DNA from: Actinomycetes bacterium
GTDB lineage: Bacteria; Actinomycetota; Actinomycetes; S36-B12; UBA10799
Assembly (NCBI GenBank): GCA_029779995.1
Contig: JAKOZM010000441.1
Location: 1-19,131, forward strand
DNA length: 19,131 bases
Reading direction: 5' to 3'
The position numbers and the translations under genes are program-made. Positions 1-6,941 of this stretch are shown here, piece by piece (the stretch's first letter is position 1; each line of letters starts with the position of its first letter). The notes under the pieces were generated by a model, which saw only the letters and a list, made by a program, of their open reading frames with translations, was not told the origin of the DNA and made no database searches.

Positions 1-95
1 GGATCTACCTTGAGAACCAGTTGGCTCGCCGGCGGTGGTTGCTGGAGCGTTATCCGGAGTTGCGGCCCCAAGGCCCTCGCCGGGGAGGAGGGTGA
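1..95 (+). CDS. C-terminal end of a small zinc-finger-type protein of a neighbouring element (partial)
   Basis: The open frame enters from the left edge in the frame starting at base 3 and stops with TGA at 93-95. Its 30 visible residues include LARRRWLLERYPEL, which matches ISRRQWALDRYPAL at the C-terminus of the zinc-finger gene at 13260-13685: R-R-x-W-x-L-(D/E)-R-Y-P-x-L is kept and the stop is at nearly the same distance. It is therefore a homologue of that gene. It sits directly upstream of a transposon right end (133-195), which implies it belongs to a second, tandem Tn7-like element mostly outside the window. The N-terminal cysteines are not in view. The function is unknown. Confidence 0.75.
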   Translation, partial: IYLENQLARRRWLLERYPELRPQGPRRGGG

Positions 96-132
96 CCGGC
101 ATAAGCGGAGGCCGGTGAGAAGAAGCCGCTAC

Positions 133-195
133 GCATAACGCGGCGTTTATGTTACGTAGGTCGCCAGTTGCGCAAGATTGCCTGACATCTCGACA
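133..195 (+). mobile_element. Right end of a second, tandem Tn7-like element
   Basis: This 63-bp stretch begins GCATAACG and ends CATCTCGACA. The right end of the main element (18196-18258) is also 63 bp, begins and ends with the same blocks, and shares GGTCG, GTT and CAAGATTG in the same order. Between these blocks the two have diverged. The shared order, length and terminal ACA identify a transposon right end of the same family in the same orientation. It contains two imperfect repeats of about 20 bp (140-159 and 160-180) like those at the other right end, probably TnsB-binding sites. Confidence 0.75.
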
Positions 196-202
196 ACAAG
201 AG

Positions 203-215
203 TGTCGAGATGCAC
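203..215 (+). repeat. Terminal inverted repeat, left end
   Basis: TGTCGAGATGCAC is the exact reverse complement of 18246-18258. Its first ten bases are also repeated in inverted form at 186-195, because the neighbouring element's right end lies there, so 186-212 forms a 10-bp palindrome with a 7-nt centre. A diverged copy of the internal end repeat may lie at 242-262 (compare the reverse complement of 18203-18223). Confidence 0.85.
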
Positions 216-346
216 TTAAGACTGCTCGCTCTCGTGCGGCGCAAATCGCATGAATCAGCCCGTTCGGTGGGGTCGTGCAAGATCGCGCCCCCGGGCGATC
301 GCGAGAGCCCCGTGGGTTGCTGATCACGTGAGGGACGGCAGTTCCC
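216..346. other. Left-end internal region without a gene
   Basis: This holds subterminal sequence of the left end. One weak TnsB-site-like stretch is at 242-262 and another, GTCGTGCAAGATCG, at 272-285. A GC hairpin (GATCGC 281-286 with GCGATC 295-300) lies downstream of the ATP-cone gene that ends at 347; it has no T-run, so termination is only a possibility. I see no coding sequence. Confidence 0.35.
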
Positions 347-1579
347 CTACTCCCGGGACGTCAGTCCGTCATCCTCCCACGCTCGAAGCTGCTTGACCAC
401 CTTCTTGGACGAGACCGGCATGACATGGCTCGTCCGCTGGGGGTCATGGGTTGGAACGGGCTCAAACACGAGGCGCGGGCTCGGCCACGCCAGTAGACCG
501 AGAGCTTCATCCCAGACTTCGTTGACATCGAGGTCGCGCGCATGAATGACCCATCTCAGGTACCCGACTTCGCTCACCCGTCGGAGACATTGCGAAACCT
601 GAGACCCCAAGTCGGCCTGGCGGACGACGGTTTGACCCGCTAGTGACCACAGGACCCACTGAAGGACGTAGCCGGCCACACGTGTGTGGTCGTGCGTGCC
701 AGCCAACGCGTGACGAATCGAGCGTTGTAGCCGCGTTCGGTCATAAGGAACACGCTGGTGCACCATAGTGAGGCGTTGGGGGTTGTCGGAACCAAGGCCC
801 ACCACACCTGAAGCTTGAGGATGCCCGTCACGGGGCGCGTTGGGGAGGACGGACTCGGGTCGTCGCGGCGCTGGCCCCGCGAGGTGTTGCAGGAACACGA
901 CGTGGGAAGGTTCGGGCGCCGCGTCATTGCGGAGAGGAAGCCATCTGTCCTCTCGTACTCCGTGATAGTGGCTGCGGACCTTGTAGCCGTGTCCGCCGGG
1001 GTCCACGACTTCGCCATAGTTTGTAGCCAGCCAGTCGAGGACGGCCCGGGCGTCAGGCAGTGCCGCACCGCCGGTCCCACGAGCGAGTGCGTACAGCATG
1101 TGGGCGCGACGGTGGTCGCGGCGATACAGATCCTTCTTGGTGTGATCGCGAGCCTCGGCTGCGAGGGTAGAAGCAACCACGTTCCGAATGTCAGCAGGCG
1201 TGACTCGCATCGTGACGTCTCTGGGAAGTTCGGGCTGGCGACCTCCACTCTTGTGTGTGAGAACGATCTGCCGGTATACCCGCCGTAGAAGCGCCTTGCG
1301 TTGACCCTCCGCGAGGGCGCTGCCAACGGCATAGTCGATGTCACTAGCGAGGGCGTTGCGGGAGAACGCCAGTGCATCCGGGCCGCTGATCACCTCGGCG
1401 CGGTCGAGGATCTCCTCAGTCGCGGGCTGCTCAAGCGTCTCGAACTTGTGTTGCTCAGGGTGAGCCTCGCAGGTTCTGACGCGTACGAAGGCGCCGCGGT
1501 TCTGCACCCACGAACCGCCTCGATCACGGATCGAGGTGCTTCCACCGCAGAAGATGCAGGGCATCGGTCGCGAGGCCAT
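347..1579 (-). CDS. NrdR-like protein: zinc ribbon followed by two ATP-cone domains
   Basis: 410 aa. The N-terminus has C8xxC11 and C37xxH40, spaced like the NrdR zinc ribbon. Residues about 68-167 read as an ATP-cone, including ALASDIDYAV, VTPADIRNVV and RRDHRRAHMLYALARG. Residues about 270-352 read as a second one, including YDRTRLQRSIRHAL and VGYLRWVIHARDL. ATP-cones sense ATP/dATP in ribonucleotide reductase and in NrdR, the repressor of reductase operons, which has one ribbon and one cone in about 150 aa. This protein is far longer and has two cones. The ATG at 1579 is preceded by AAAGGA. It diverges from the oxygenase pair. A nucleotide-sensing DNA-binding regulator is my inference; no reductase gene is present. 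Confidence 0.65.
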   Translation of the reverse strand: MASRPMPCIFCGGSTSIRDRGGSWVQNRGAFVRVRTCEAHPEQHKFETLEQPATEEILDRAEVISGPDALAFSRNALASDIDYAVGSALAEGQRKALLRRVYRQIVLTHKSGGRQPELPRDVTMRVTPADIRNVVASTLAAEARDHTKKDLYRRDHRRAHMLYALARGTGGAALPDARAVLDWLATNYGEVVDPGGHGYKVRSHYHGVREDRWLPLRNDAAPEPSHVVFLQHLAGPAPRRPESVLPNAPRDGHPQASGVVGLGSDNPQRLTMVHQRVPYDRTRLQRSIRHALAGTHDHTRVAGYVLQWVLWSLAGQTVVRQADLGSQVSQCLRRVSEVGYLRWVIHARDLDVNEVWDEALGLLAWPSPRLVFEPVPTHDPQRTSHVMPVSSKKVVKQLRAWEDDGLTSRE

Positions 1580-1798
1580 CGGGAGTATTTCCTTTGCGTG
1601 CGGGGGAAACGAGGCGAGCGTGGCCTCGCGCCCGCAGACGGCGGCTCGGAGCCCACCACCAGACCCTAGTCACCTATCGAGCGTTCCGCCGGAGGTCTCC
1701 CACGACCACTGCGGGAAATCCGGTCTGCGCGCCGCCCTAGCCCGCGGCCTCGATTCTGCCCCCTCCGCAGATCTACCGAACCGGAGTGCCGGCACCTA

Positions 1799-1811
1799 CC
1801 GTGATACACGG
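1799..1811. promoter_or_regulatory. Palindrome, possible operator
   Basis: CCGTGATACACGG has perfect 5-bp arms around a 3-bp centre, 91 bp upstream of the oxygenase start. The size and symmetry suit a dimeric repressor. The binding protein is unknown; the divergent NrdR-like protein is one candidate, although this does not look like a classical NrdR box. Confidence 0.3.
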
Positions 1812-1826
1812 CGGCAGCAAACGGAA

Positions 1827-1852
1827 CGGCCCGGTCTCCTACAACCGGGCCG
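1827..1852 (+). promoter_or_regulatory. Leader hairpin or operator upstream of the oxygenase genes
   Basis: CGGCCCGGT (1827-1835) and ACCGGGCCG (1844-1852) are exact inverted repeats with an 8-nt loop, 50 bp before the start at 1903. No T-run follows, so it is a poor intrinsic terminator. It could be an operator or a leader stem-loop. Confidence 0.4.
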
Positions 1853-1902
1853 AACCTAGCCTCCAGACACTCGCTCACGCGCAAACACGAGAGGTGCCCT
1901 GA

Positions 1903-3165
1903 ATGACACACGCCACTCTACCCTCGACTACCGTCACCGCAAGCCCCGCGCACCTGGCCGAGCTTGGCGGCGGCCACAGTTGTGAATTTACCCGAGACCT
2001 CGCCAGCAACGCCGCCTCTCGACCCCGCTGGGGACGTCTACACCTGACCGACGAGGAGTCCCAGAACCTCGCCGAGGCAGCCCGCCAAAGCACCTGCGAC
2101 CCCGCCGCCGACCCGGCCGGCTTCCGTGCGGAAGCGCAGCTCGGGTGGGCTGCGCTGAACAGCGCGACGCTTGACAGGTTGGCCAAGTTCGCGCGAGGCG
2201 AAAGCGGTCGCCCCGAGCTCTACATCACCAATCTTCCCCTCGACACGACCTTGCCTCCGACCCCGGTCAACGGTCAGTTCACGGACTCAGTCACCAGCAC
2301 CATGGGCGAGTACCTCCAGGTCACCTTCTCGCTCGCGTTGGGGCTGCCGATCTCATACCTCGACCAGAGAGCCGGCCGACTGGTGCACGACGTCTTCCCC
2401 ACCCGATTCAACGCCGAGCAGGTGTCCAGTCAGAGCTCCGCGGTGACCCTTGGCTTCCACACCGAGATGTTCTTCCATCCGCAGCCGCCGGAGTTCCTGA
2501 TCCTTCACTGCCTGCGACCGGATCCGGAGCACCGGGCGGCGACGAGCATCGCCTCGCTCGACGACATCAAGTCGCGGCTCACGGAGCAGCAGATCAGCGT
2601 GCTGAGCGAGCCCAGGTTCGCGCTCGACCTGGCTCGACTCCACGGGACGTACCGTTTCGACGGGCGAACGATCGATGAGACCGACCCGCGCCCGGTGATA
2701 GCGATCGTCGACGAGAAGTCCGCTGGCGGAGTGGAGTTCCGGTTCGAGCCCGGCCTGACGACCGCGATCGACGAGCATGCGCACGATGCGCTGATCGCTG
2801 CCGATCGGGCGGCGGAGGAGGTCCGAGCCGAGGGGCATCTCTGTGAAGGCGGAATGCTGCTGTTGGACAATCGCCGGGCGGTGCACTCCCGGTCGCCTTT
2901 CAAGGCAAACTTCGACGGCCGAGACCGGTGGCTGCGCAGAATGATGATCGGCACCACGAACGATGCTGGCGCCGAGGTGATGGCGCAGGGTTTTCATCGG
3001 CGCCCGAACCTGGAGGTCGCCCGCGCTTGGGAGACGTCGGGCGTCGCGCTCCGAGTCGTCCCCTACGGCGTCGGCGGCTACGAGGACCAACGCGACACAG
3101 GCCAAATCAGCGTCGGGAGCCCCGAGCGCGCCAATGACACCGTTCAGAGCGGAGTGACCCGATGA
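1903..3165 (+). CDS. Fe(II)/2-oxoglutarate-dependent oxygenase, clavaminate synthase-like (TauD/TfdA superfamily)
   Basis: 420 aa. The Fe-binding facial triad is visible: H186-T-E188, then distal H328 in RRAVHSR, followed by the 2-oxoglutarate-binding arginine region around R342-R346 (DRWLRRM). HxE in place of HxD, followed by P-P and a C-containing strand, is typical of amino-acid beta-hydroxylases such as VioC, AsnO and lysine hydroxylases. These hydroxylate a free or carrier-bound amino acid in the cytosol using O2 and 2-oxoglutarate. The substrate cannot be read from sequence. About 50 residues at the N-terminus look unstructured. The start is ATG at 1903 with GAGAGGTG upstream. The stop overlaps the next gene's ATG by 4 nt, so the two products probably act together. 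Confidence 0.75.
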   Translation: MTHATLPSTTVTASPAHLAELGGGHSCEFTRDLASNAASRPRWGRLHLTDEESQNLAEAARQSTCDPAADPAGFRAEAQLGWAALNSATLDRLAKFARGESGRPELYITNLPLDTTLPPTPVNGQFTDSVTSTMGEYLQVTFSLALGLPISYLDQRAGRLVHDVFPTRFNAEQVSSQSSAVTLGFHTEMFFHPQPPEFLILHCLRPDPEHRAATSIASLDDIKSRLTEQQISVLSEPRFALDLARLHGTYRFDGRTIDETDPRPVIAIVDEKSAGGVEFRFEPGLTTAIDEHAHDALIAADRAAEEVRAEGHLCEGGMLLLDNRRAVHSRSPFKANFDGRDRWLRRMMIGTTNDAGAEVMAQGFHRRPNLEVARAWETSGVALRVVPYGVGGYEDQRDTGQISVGSPERANDTVQSGVTR

Positions 3166-3971
3166 CCCAGTTCTGGCTTACCGACCTGGCTTACGAGTCG
3201 ACATGCCACGAGGTGCTCGCAAGGGAGGCCGGCGAAGTCTTGGGTGAGCGAGGTGTCGTTCGCATCACCGGCTTCCCCGACTCCGCCGCAGTCCTAATCT
3301 CGTTCCTCGGGCATCTAGGTACTCCGCTCGGCTACTACGGCGGAGACGCAGGCACCCACCCTGACCACAATGCCATATGGCGCGTGGCCTACGATCGTGA
3401 CGCTTCTCAGCGCGGCGAGACGCACGCGATCGCCGGGCCGCTCGCGGTGCACTCCTCGCAGTCGCTCCTCGATCCGCGACCACGGTATTTCTGCATGCTG
3501 ATGGCCAACCCTGGCTGGCAAGACCTTGAGCCCGGCATGAACGGCGAGTCGCTCCTGGTGCCCTGGTCGCGGACCCTCCGGCTCCTGGCCGAGGAGAACC
3601 CGGACGAGTACGGCAAGTTGCTCGACACCTTAATGTCTCCGGTCCCCTATCCCGACGGGCTCACCCGGCCGCTGGTATACGAGCTCAATCCGATGCGGGA
3701 GCGGTTCGACTACGGCGTCCGCCTCAAGAGCGATCTATTGACCACCTTGAAGGCGGCGTTTCCCGATGAGGACGTCACCCACCTGATGGAGAAGTTCGCT
3801 GCTGCGGGGCAGCGTGCGGCCAAGCGCGTACAGCTCGCAGCCGGGGACCTCGTGGTTGTTGACAACGACCGGTGGGGGCATGGGCGCGAGAGCGTGATCG
3901 GTCGTCGCCGGGCCGCTGATGGTTCATGGACTGTCAACCCGCGGGAGTTGTGGAGCCTCACGTTGGCCTGA
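3162..3971 (+). CDS. TauD/TfdA-superfamily oxygenase-like protein with a changed metal-binding motif
   Basis: 269 aa. The start of the fold is recognisable (VVRITGFPDSAAVLISFLGHLG), as is the GES element at 128-130 and a distal His, H240, in WGHGRES. An arginine near residue 262 could bind 2-oxoglutarate. The first metal motif is H97-S98-S99, where the family has HxD/E, so the carboxylate ligand is missing. Fe(II)/2OG halogenases such as SyrB2, WelO5 and BesD replace that acid with Ala or Gly, leaving room for chloride. Serine here could mean a halogenase-like enzyme, altered chemistry or loss of activity. It is translationally coupled to the gene before it (ATGA overlap) and is probably a partner in the same amino-acid modification. 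Confidence 0.6.
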   Translation: MTQFWLTDLAYESTCHEVLAREAGEVLGERGVVRITGFPDSAAVLISFLGHLGTPLGYYGGDAGTHPDHNAIWRVAYDRDASQRGETHAIAGPLAVHSSQSLLDPRPRYFCMLMANPGWQDLEPGMNGESLLVPWSRTLRLLAEENPDEYGKLLDTLMSPVPYPDGLTRPLVYELNPMRERFDYGVRLKSDLLTTLKAAFPDEDVTHLMEKFAAAGQRAAKRVQLAAGDLVVVDNDRWGHGRESVIGRRRAADGSWTVNPRELWSLTLA

Positions 3972-4158
3972 CCGGCGAGACCCGCCGAAGTCGCGGATGT
4001 AGGCGGGGTAGGTGTGCCAGGTCGTCACGCCGGCACCAAACGACGTGACTACACCGGCCCCGGCGACGGCTCCGAATCGGGCGACTGGCAGCCAGCGGCG
4101 TTCGAGGCCTCGGCGCCCACAGGCAATTGCGGCACTTCGACGTTCGAGAGGAGGGAAA

Positions 4159-4365
4159 ATGGACAACTGGACACGGCACCAGATCGCCAACCAGCAGGCT
4201 CTCGAGCAGGCAGCTCAGGAGCGTGCACAACAGGCGCGCGAAGCCGCGGCCCGCGCCGCGGACGCAGACAGGGCACGGCGTGCAGCCGAGGAAGCGCGAC
4301 GCGCGGAACAGGCCGCTCAGGCTGCGCGGAACATGGCGCAGGGCTATCGCGACAACTGGCGATAG
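4159..4365 (+). CDS. Small Ala/Arg/Glu-rich helical protein
   Basis: 68 aa, beginning MDNWTRHQIANQQ. The ATG at 4159 is chosen because GAGAGGAGGG at 4146-4155 is an excellent ribosome binding site; the frame extends upstream to 4012 without one. Residues about 12-60 are almost entirely A, E, R and Q, predicting one long amphipathic helix or coiled coil. There are no cysteines, no membrane segment and no signal peptide. I do not recognise the family. It follows the oxygenase pair by 187 bp of featureless sequence and is followed by a terminator-like hairpin, so it may be a separate small transcription unit. The function is unknown. Confidence 0.55.
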   Translation: MDNWTRHQIANQQALEQAAQERAQQAREAAARAADADRARRAAEEARRAEQAAQAARNMAQGYRDNWR

Positions 4366-4380
4366 ATTCCGGTCGCTATG

Positions 4381-4416
4381 AAGGGCCAGGCGTGAAACCG
4401 ATCGCGCCTGGCCTTT
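4381..4416. terminator. Bidirectional terminator hairpin between convergent units
   Basis: GGCCAGGCG (4384-4392) pairs exactly with CGCCTGGCC (4405-4413) around a 12-nt loop, with short A and T flanks on the two sides. It lies between the stop of the small helical protein (4365) and the stop of the long minus-strand transposition operon (4439), where both transcripts should end. The T-tracts are only 2-3 nt long. Confidence 0.7.
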
Positions 4417-4438
4417 CGCGCGCCAAACCGCAGAAGGA

Positions 4439-6088
4439 TCACGCCCGCTTGTGGAGGGCGTAGCCGAGCTCGAACTGCTGGTGCTCGTCGAGGGAGTCGG
4501 CGAACTGGCGGAAGCGGGCGCGGTCCTTGGCGGTCGGTCGCTTCTCGCGCCAGGCGGGTGAGAGGTCGAGGTGGGCATGGGCGACGTGGACCCACTGCCA
4601 GGTGAGGGCGAGGTCGTGGTCGCCGTATCGGGCGTCGGGACGGTTGCGGCGGGCCCATTCGTTGAACCAGCGGGTCATGCCGAGTCGGTGGTGGATCTTG
4701 GCTTCGGTGGCCCGGTAGTCGCGCCGTTCGGTCTCCTCACCTGCCCGCCAGATCCGGCTCTTCCACTCCTCTGCGCTGACGAGCATGGTGGCTGAGCAGG
4801 CGCGGGCGCAGCGCACGCCCATCAGTCCGGGCATGTTGAGGGCTTCGGCGGCCGCGGCCCAGGTCGTCACGTCCGGGTGCATCCGCGCCAGCGACAGCGA
4901 CGCGAACAATCGCACGGTCTCCGCGCTGGAAGTGGACGCGCCGTCGAGGTGTTCGAGGTACTGGGCGTGCGGGATGACCTGCGGGACGAGCGTGAGGTTG
5001 ATCGGCATACGCCCTCCGAGGTGGTTGTCGAGGTGGTGGGACAGGCGCCGGTGTGGCGCGCGGGCAGCCATCACGAGACGGGTCAGGGTCGTGGTCATGA
5101 CGGTGCGGTCGGCGAGCCACCCAAGCGGGCCGTCGTTGGTGGTCGGGGTGAGCTCGGTCCACGGGGTCAGGCGGGCAGCGGCCGTGTCGACGTCTGGTGC
5201 GGTGAGTATGCCGTCCGCTGTCGCTAACGCTTCAGCGCGCAGCCCGGGCGGTTCTGGTGGGCGCAGGCCCCAGCGCGGTCCGCGTTCACCGCTGCGGGCG
5301 TCGGCTTCCTCGGCCACGCTGGACACCCATGGGGCCAGCTGCGTTGCGCCGGGCTGTCCTGCGAGGTGGAGCAGGAGCGTGGTGAGGTGGCGGAGCTCGG
5401 TCAGGTATGCCGCGGCCTTGGCGGCCAGTCCGAGGACGGTCAGGGGGTGCCCGACGAGAGCCCTGTCGACGCGGGACTGGAGGGTCAGAACGTCCTGGCT
5501 GGCGGGCGTCGTGGGGATGGTGGTGAGGTCGTGCTGGCATTGCTTGGTGGGGCCGGCACCGAGCGGGTTCCCACACACGGTGGCGGCGCCAACGCGACGG
5601 AGGTGGGAGTGGCGTTGGTCGCGGAACGGTCGCCGACAGGACGGACATCGCGCGACGAGCAACGATTCGTGACGGGTGCAGGTGGTGACGATGAGGAGCC
5701 GCCACGCGGTCTGCCACGCACGATCTTCGGCGAGGCACGTCGGGCAGATCTGGGTGCCGTGGGCTGGGGTCCAGCCGCGGGCGGCAACCTGACGGTAGGA
5801 GTGTCGGTCGGCCGGTTCGAGCCCGGTGAGGTCAAGTGCAGTGCCGTCGAACGCGGCGAGGGTGGCGGCATACACCTCCTGTTCGTCGACGCGGGCCAGA
5901 GCCGCGAGCCGGGTGATCGTCTCTGGTGACGGCGCGAGAGTGAGGTACCGGGTGCTGCCGCGACCACGGCCGGTGGCGTTGAGGAGTTGCGCGGTGGTCA
6001 GGCCGTTGGCGTCGGCAAGGTGTTCGAGCCAGGACTCGATCGACTCACCGGGGCGGGGTGTCACGGACACCGGCAGTGCCGCGGTCAT
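4439..6088 (-). CDS. tniQ: TniQ/TnsD-family target-selection protein (second copy)
   Basis: 549 aa. It begins with the TniQ pattern, PRPGESIESWLEHLADANGL, followed by zinc-binding residues C115xxC118, C137xxH140, C148xxC151, and further cysteines at 172 and 184. In Tn7, TnsD binds the attachment site and recruits TnsC. TniQ proteins do the same in other Tn7-like elements or link to a guide complex. The C-terminal two thirds is helical and probably binds DNA, as in TnsD. The ATG at 6088 overlaps the stop of the previous gene (ATGA). It is the last gene of the operon. It shares only the TniQ and zinc region with the other copy at 7315-8841, so the two are probably specialised for different targets. 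Confidence 0.8.
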   Translation of the reverse strand: MTAALPVSVTPRPGESIESWLEHLADANGLTTAQLLNATGRGRGSTRYLTLAPSPETITRLAALARVDEQEVYAATLAAFDGTALDLTGLEPADRHSYRQVAARGWTPAHGTQICPTCLAEDRAWQTAWRLLIVTTCTRHESLLVARCPSCRRPFRDQRHSHLRRVGAATVCGNPLGAGPTKQCQHDLTTIPTTPASQDVLTLQSRVDRALVGHPLTVLGLAAKAAAYLTELRHLTTLLLHLAGQPGATQLAPWVSSVAEEADARSGERGPRWGLRPPEPPGLRAEALATADGILTAPDVDTAAARLTPWTELTPTTNDGPLGWLADRTVMTTTLTRLVMAARAPHRRLSHHLDNHLGGRMPINLTLVPQVIPHAQYLEHLDGASTSSAETVRLFASLSLARMHPDVTTWAAAAEALNMPGLMGVRCARACSATMLVSAEEWKSRIWRAGEETERRDYRATEAKIHHRLGMTRWFNEWARRNRPDARYGDHDLALTWQWVHVAHAHLDLSPAWREKRPTAKDRARFRQFADSLDEHQQFELGYALHKRA

Positions 6089-6636
6089 GGCGTGTCTGGG
6101 GGTGGTGTGCGCGACCCCCAGGCCCTGTCGTCCGGCAGGAGATCCTGGGGGTCACTTCCCGGTCCCTCGCAAGGGTGGGCGTCAACGGTCAGGCTACCCG
6201 AGCGCGGACCGGCGACTCTGGCTGCTGACGGGCGGGCCAAGGCGTGGAACCACGTCTCTAGGGCGCTGGCAGCGTCGTTGACGGTGCGGGGGTTGGCGGC
6301 GTGGATCGCTTGGGTGGCGGCGTTCGCGGTGTCGAGTGCCCAGATGAAGTCGTCAGGCTCGAGCTGCCCGGCAGGCTTGGGGCATCCGGCCTGGTGGACG
6401 GCCTCCCGTGCTGCGGCGTTGAGGTCCTCGAACAGCGGGTCCCAGACCGAACGCAGCGTCGCCGGGCAGCCGTAGGCCCCCACGAGGCGGGCCAGCAACG
6501 CGGCCGCGTCTGCCGGGTCCTGGACGACGGTGGCGCCGAGGACCCGACGATCAGGCAGCCCCATCACCAGCAGGACGACAGCGTGGTCGCCGTCGGCGAG
6601 CCAGACGTGGTTGGGGTAGAGCTGCCAGGCGCTCAT
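6085..6636 (-). CDS. Unknown 183-aa transposition-operon protein, possibly a degenerate integrase-core fold
   Basis: The start is ATG at 6636, overlapping the stop of the WhiB-like gene (ATGA); the end overlaps the next tniQ start by 4 nt. Residues 9-85 recall the order of an rve/DDE core: NHVWLADGDHAVVLLVMGLP, then DRRVLGATVV, then GYPAT-like GCPATLRSVWDPLFED. D15 would sit at the first catalytic position, but the second Asp (V-W-D instead of S-D-N-G) and the Glu are absent, so it cannot be an active transposase. The last 50 residues are Pro/Gly-rich and probably disordered. The resemblance is by eye and weak. Its place between whiB-like and tniQ genes suggests a structural or targeting role in transposition. 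Confidence 0.5.
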   Translation of the reverse strand: MSAWQLYPNHVWLADGDHAVVLLVMGLPDRRVLGATVVQDPADAAALLARLVGAYGCPATLRSVWDPLFEDLNAAAREAVHQAGCPKPAGQLEPDDFIWALDTANAATQAIHAANPRTVNDAASALETWFHALARPSAARVAGPRSGSLTVDAHPCEGPGSDPQDLLPDDRAWGSRTPPPDTP

Positions 6637-6941
6637 GCCGTCCTCCGTTCGCGCGGCGCCCGGGCACGCGCGTGGTCGAGTCGGCCGTTGCGGTAGCCCT
6701 CGCCGCCGGCGATGCCGGTGTAGCCGGACAGTTCGGCGAGGTCGGCGCACTCCGCGGTGATGGAGCACCCCGCGCAGACAGCGGCCGGTTCGGCCAGGGC
6801 TGCGAGACGAGCCGCCCGGGTGAGGGCGGCGGCATACGTGTTCTCCCACCGCGCCCACTCGATCGTGAGGTCTTTGCAGGCGCCGTCGGCCAAGGACCAG
6901 GCGGCGTCGCGGGCGAGGACTTCGCGGCTGATCCCCCGCAT
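6633..6941 (-). CDS. WhiB-like iron-sulfur protein inside the transposition operon
   Basis: 102 aa. C22, C56, C59 and C65 give the WhiB pattern C-x(33)-C-x2-C-x5-C. They are followed by GYTGIAGG (73-80), matching the family's G-[IV]-W-G-G turn with Trp replaced by Ala, and by a basic tail. WhiB proteins are actinobacterial [4Fe-4S] regulators that bind the primary sigma factor. The ATG at 6941 is chosen because it overlaps the upstream stop (TGATG); a longer frame to 7019 lacks this coupling. The downstream stop overlaps the next start by 4 nt. It could regulate the transposon in response to redox or nitric oxide, or serve as a structural metal domain. The loss of Trp leaves sigma binding uncertain. 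Confidence 0.65.
   Translation of the reverse strand: MRGISREVLARDAAWSLADGACKDLTIEWARWENTYAAALTRAARLAALAEPAAVCAGCSITAECADLAELSGYTGIAGGEGYRNGRLDHARARAPRERRTA

Larger units (their letters stand above)
1580..1902. promoter_or_regulatory. Divergent control region between the ATP-cone gene and the oxygenase pair
   Basis: This 323-bp region has no credible gene. It must hold the promoters of both divergent units. Near the rightward genes there is a 13-bp palindrome (1799-1811) and a perfect 9-bp inverted repeat (1827-1835 and 1844-1852). GAGAGGTG at 1889-1896 is the likely ribosome binding site for the ATG at 1903. I found no convincing -35/-10 pair. Confidence 0.5.

Noticed and set aside
186..212. 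Palindrome CATCTCGACA / TGTCGAGATG as a terminator or operator
   Set aside because: It is better explained as two transposon ends of the same family facing each other at the tandem junction.
281..300. GC-rich hairpin as a firm terminator of the ATP-cone gene
   Set aside because: The stem is short and no T-run follows on the minus strand; it is mentioned only as a possibility.
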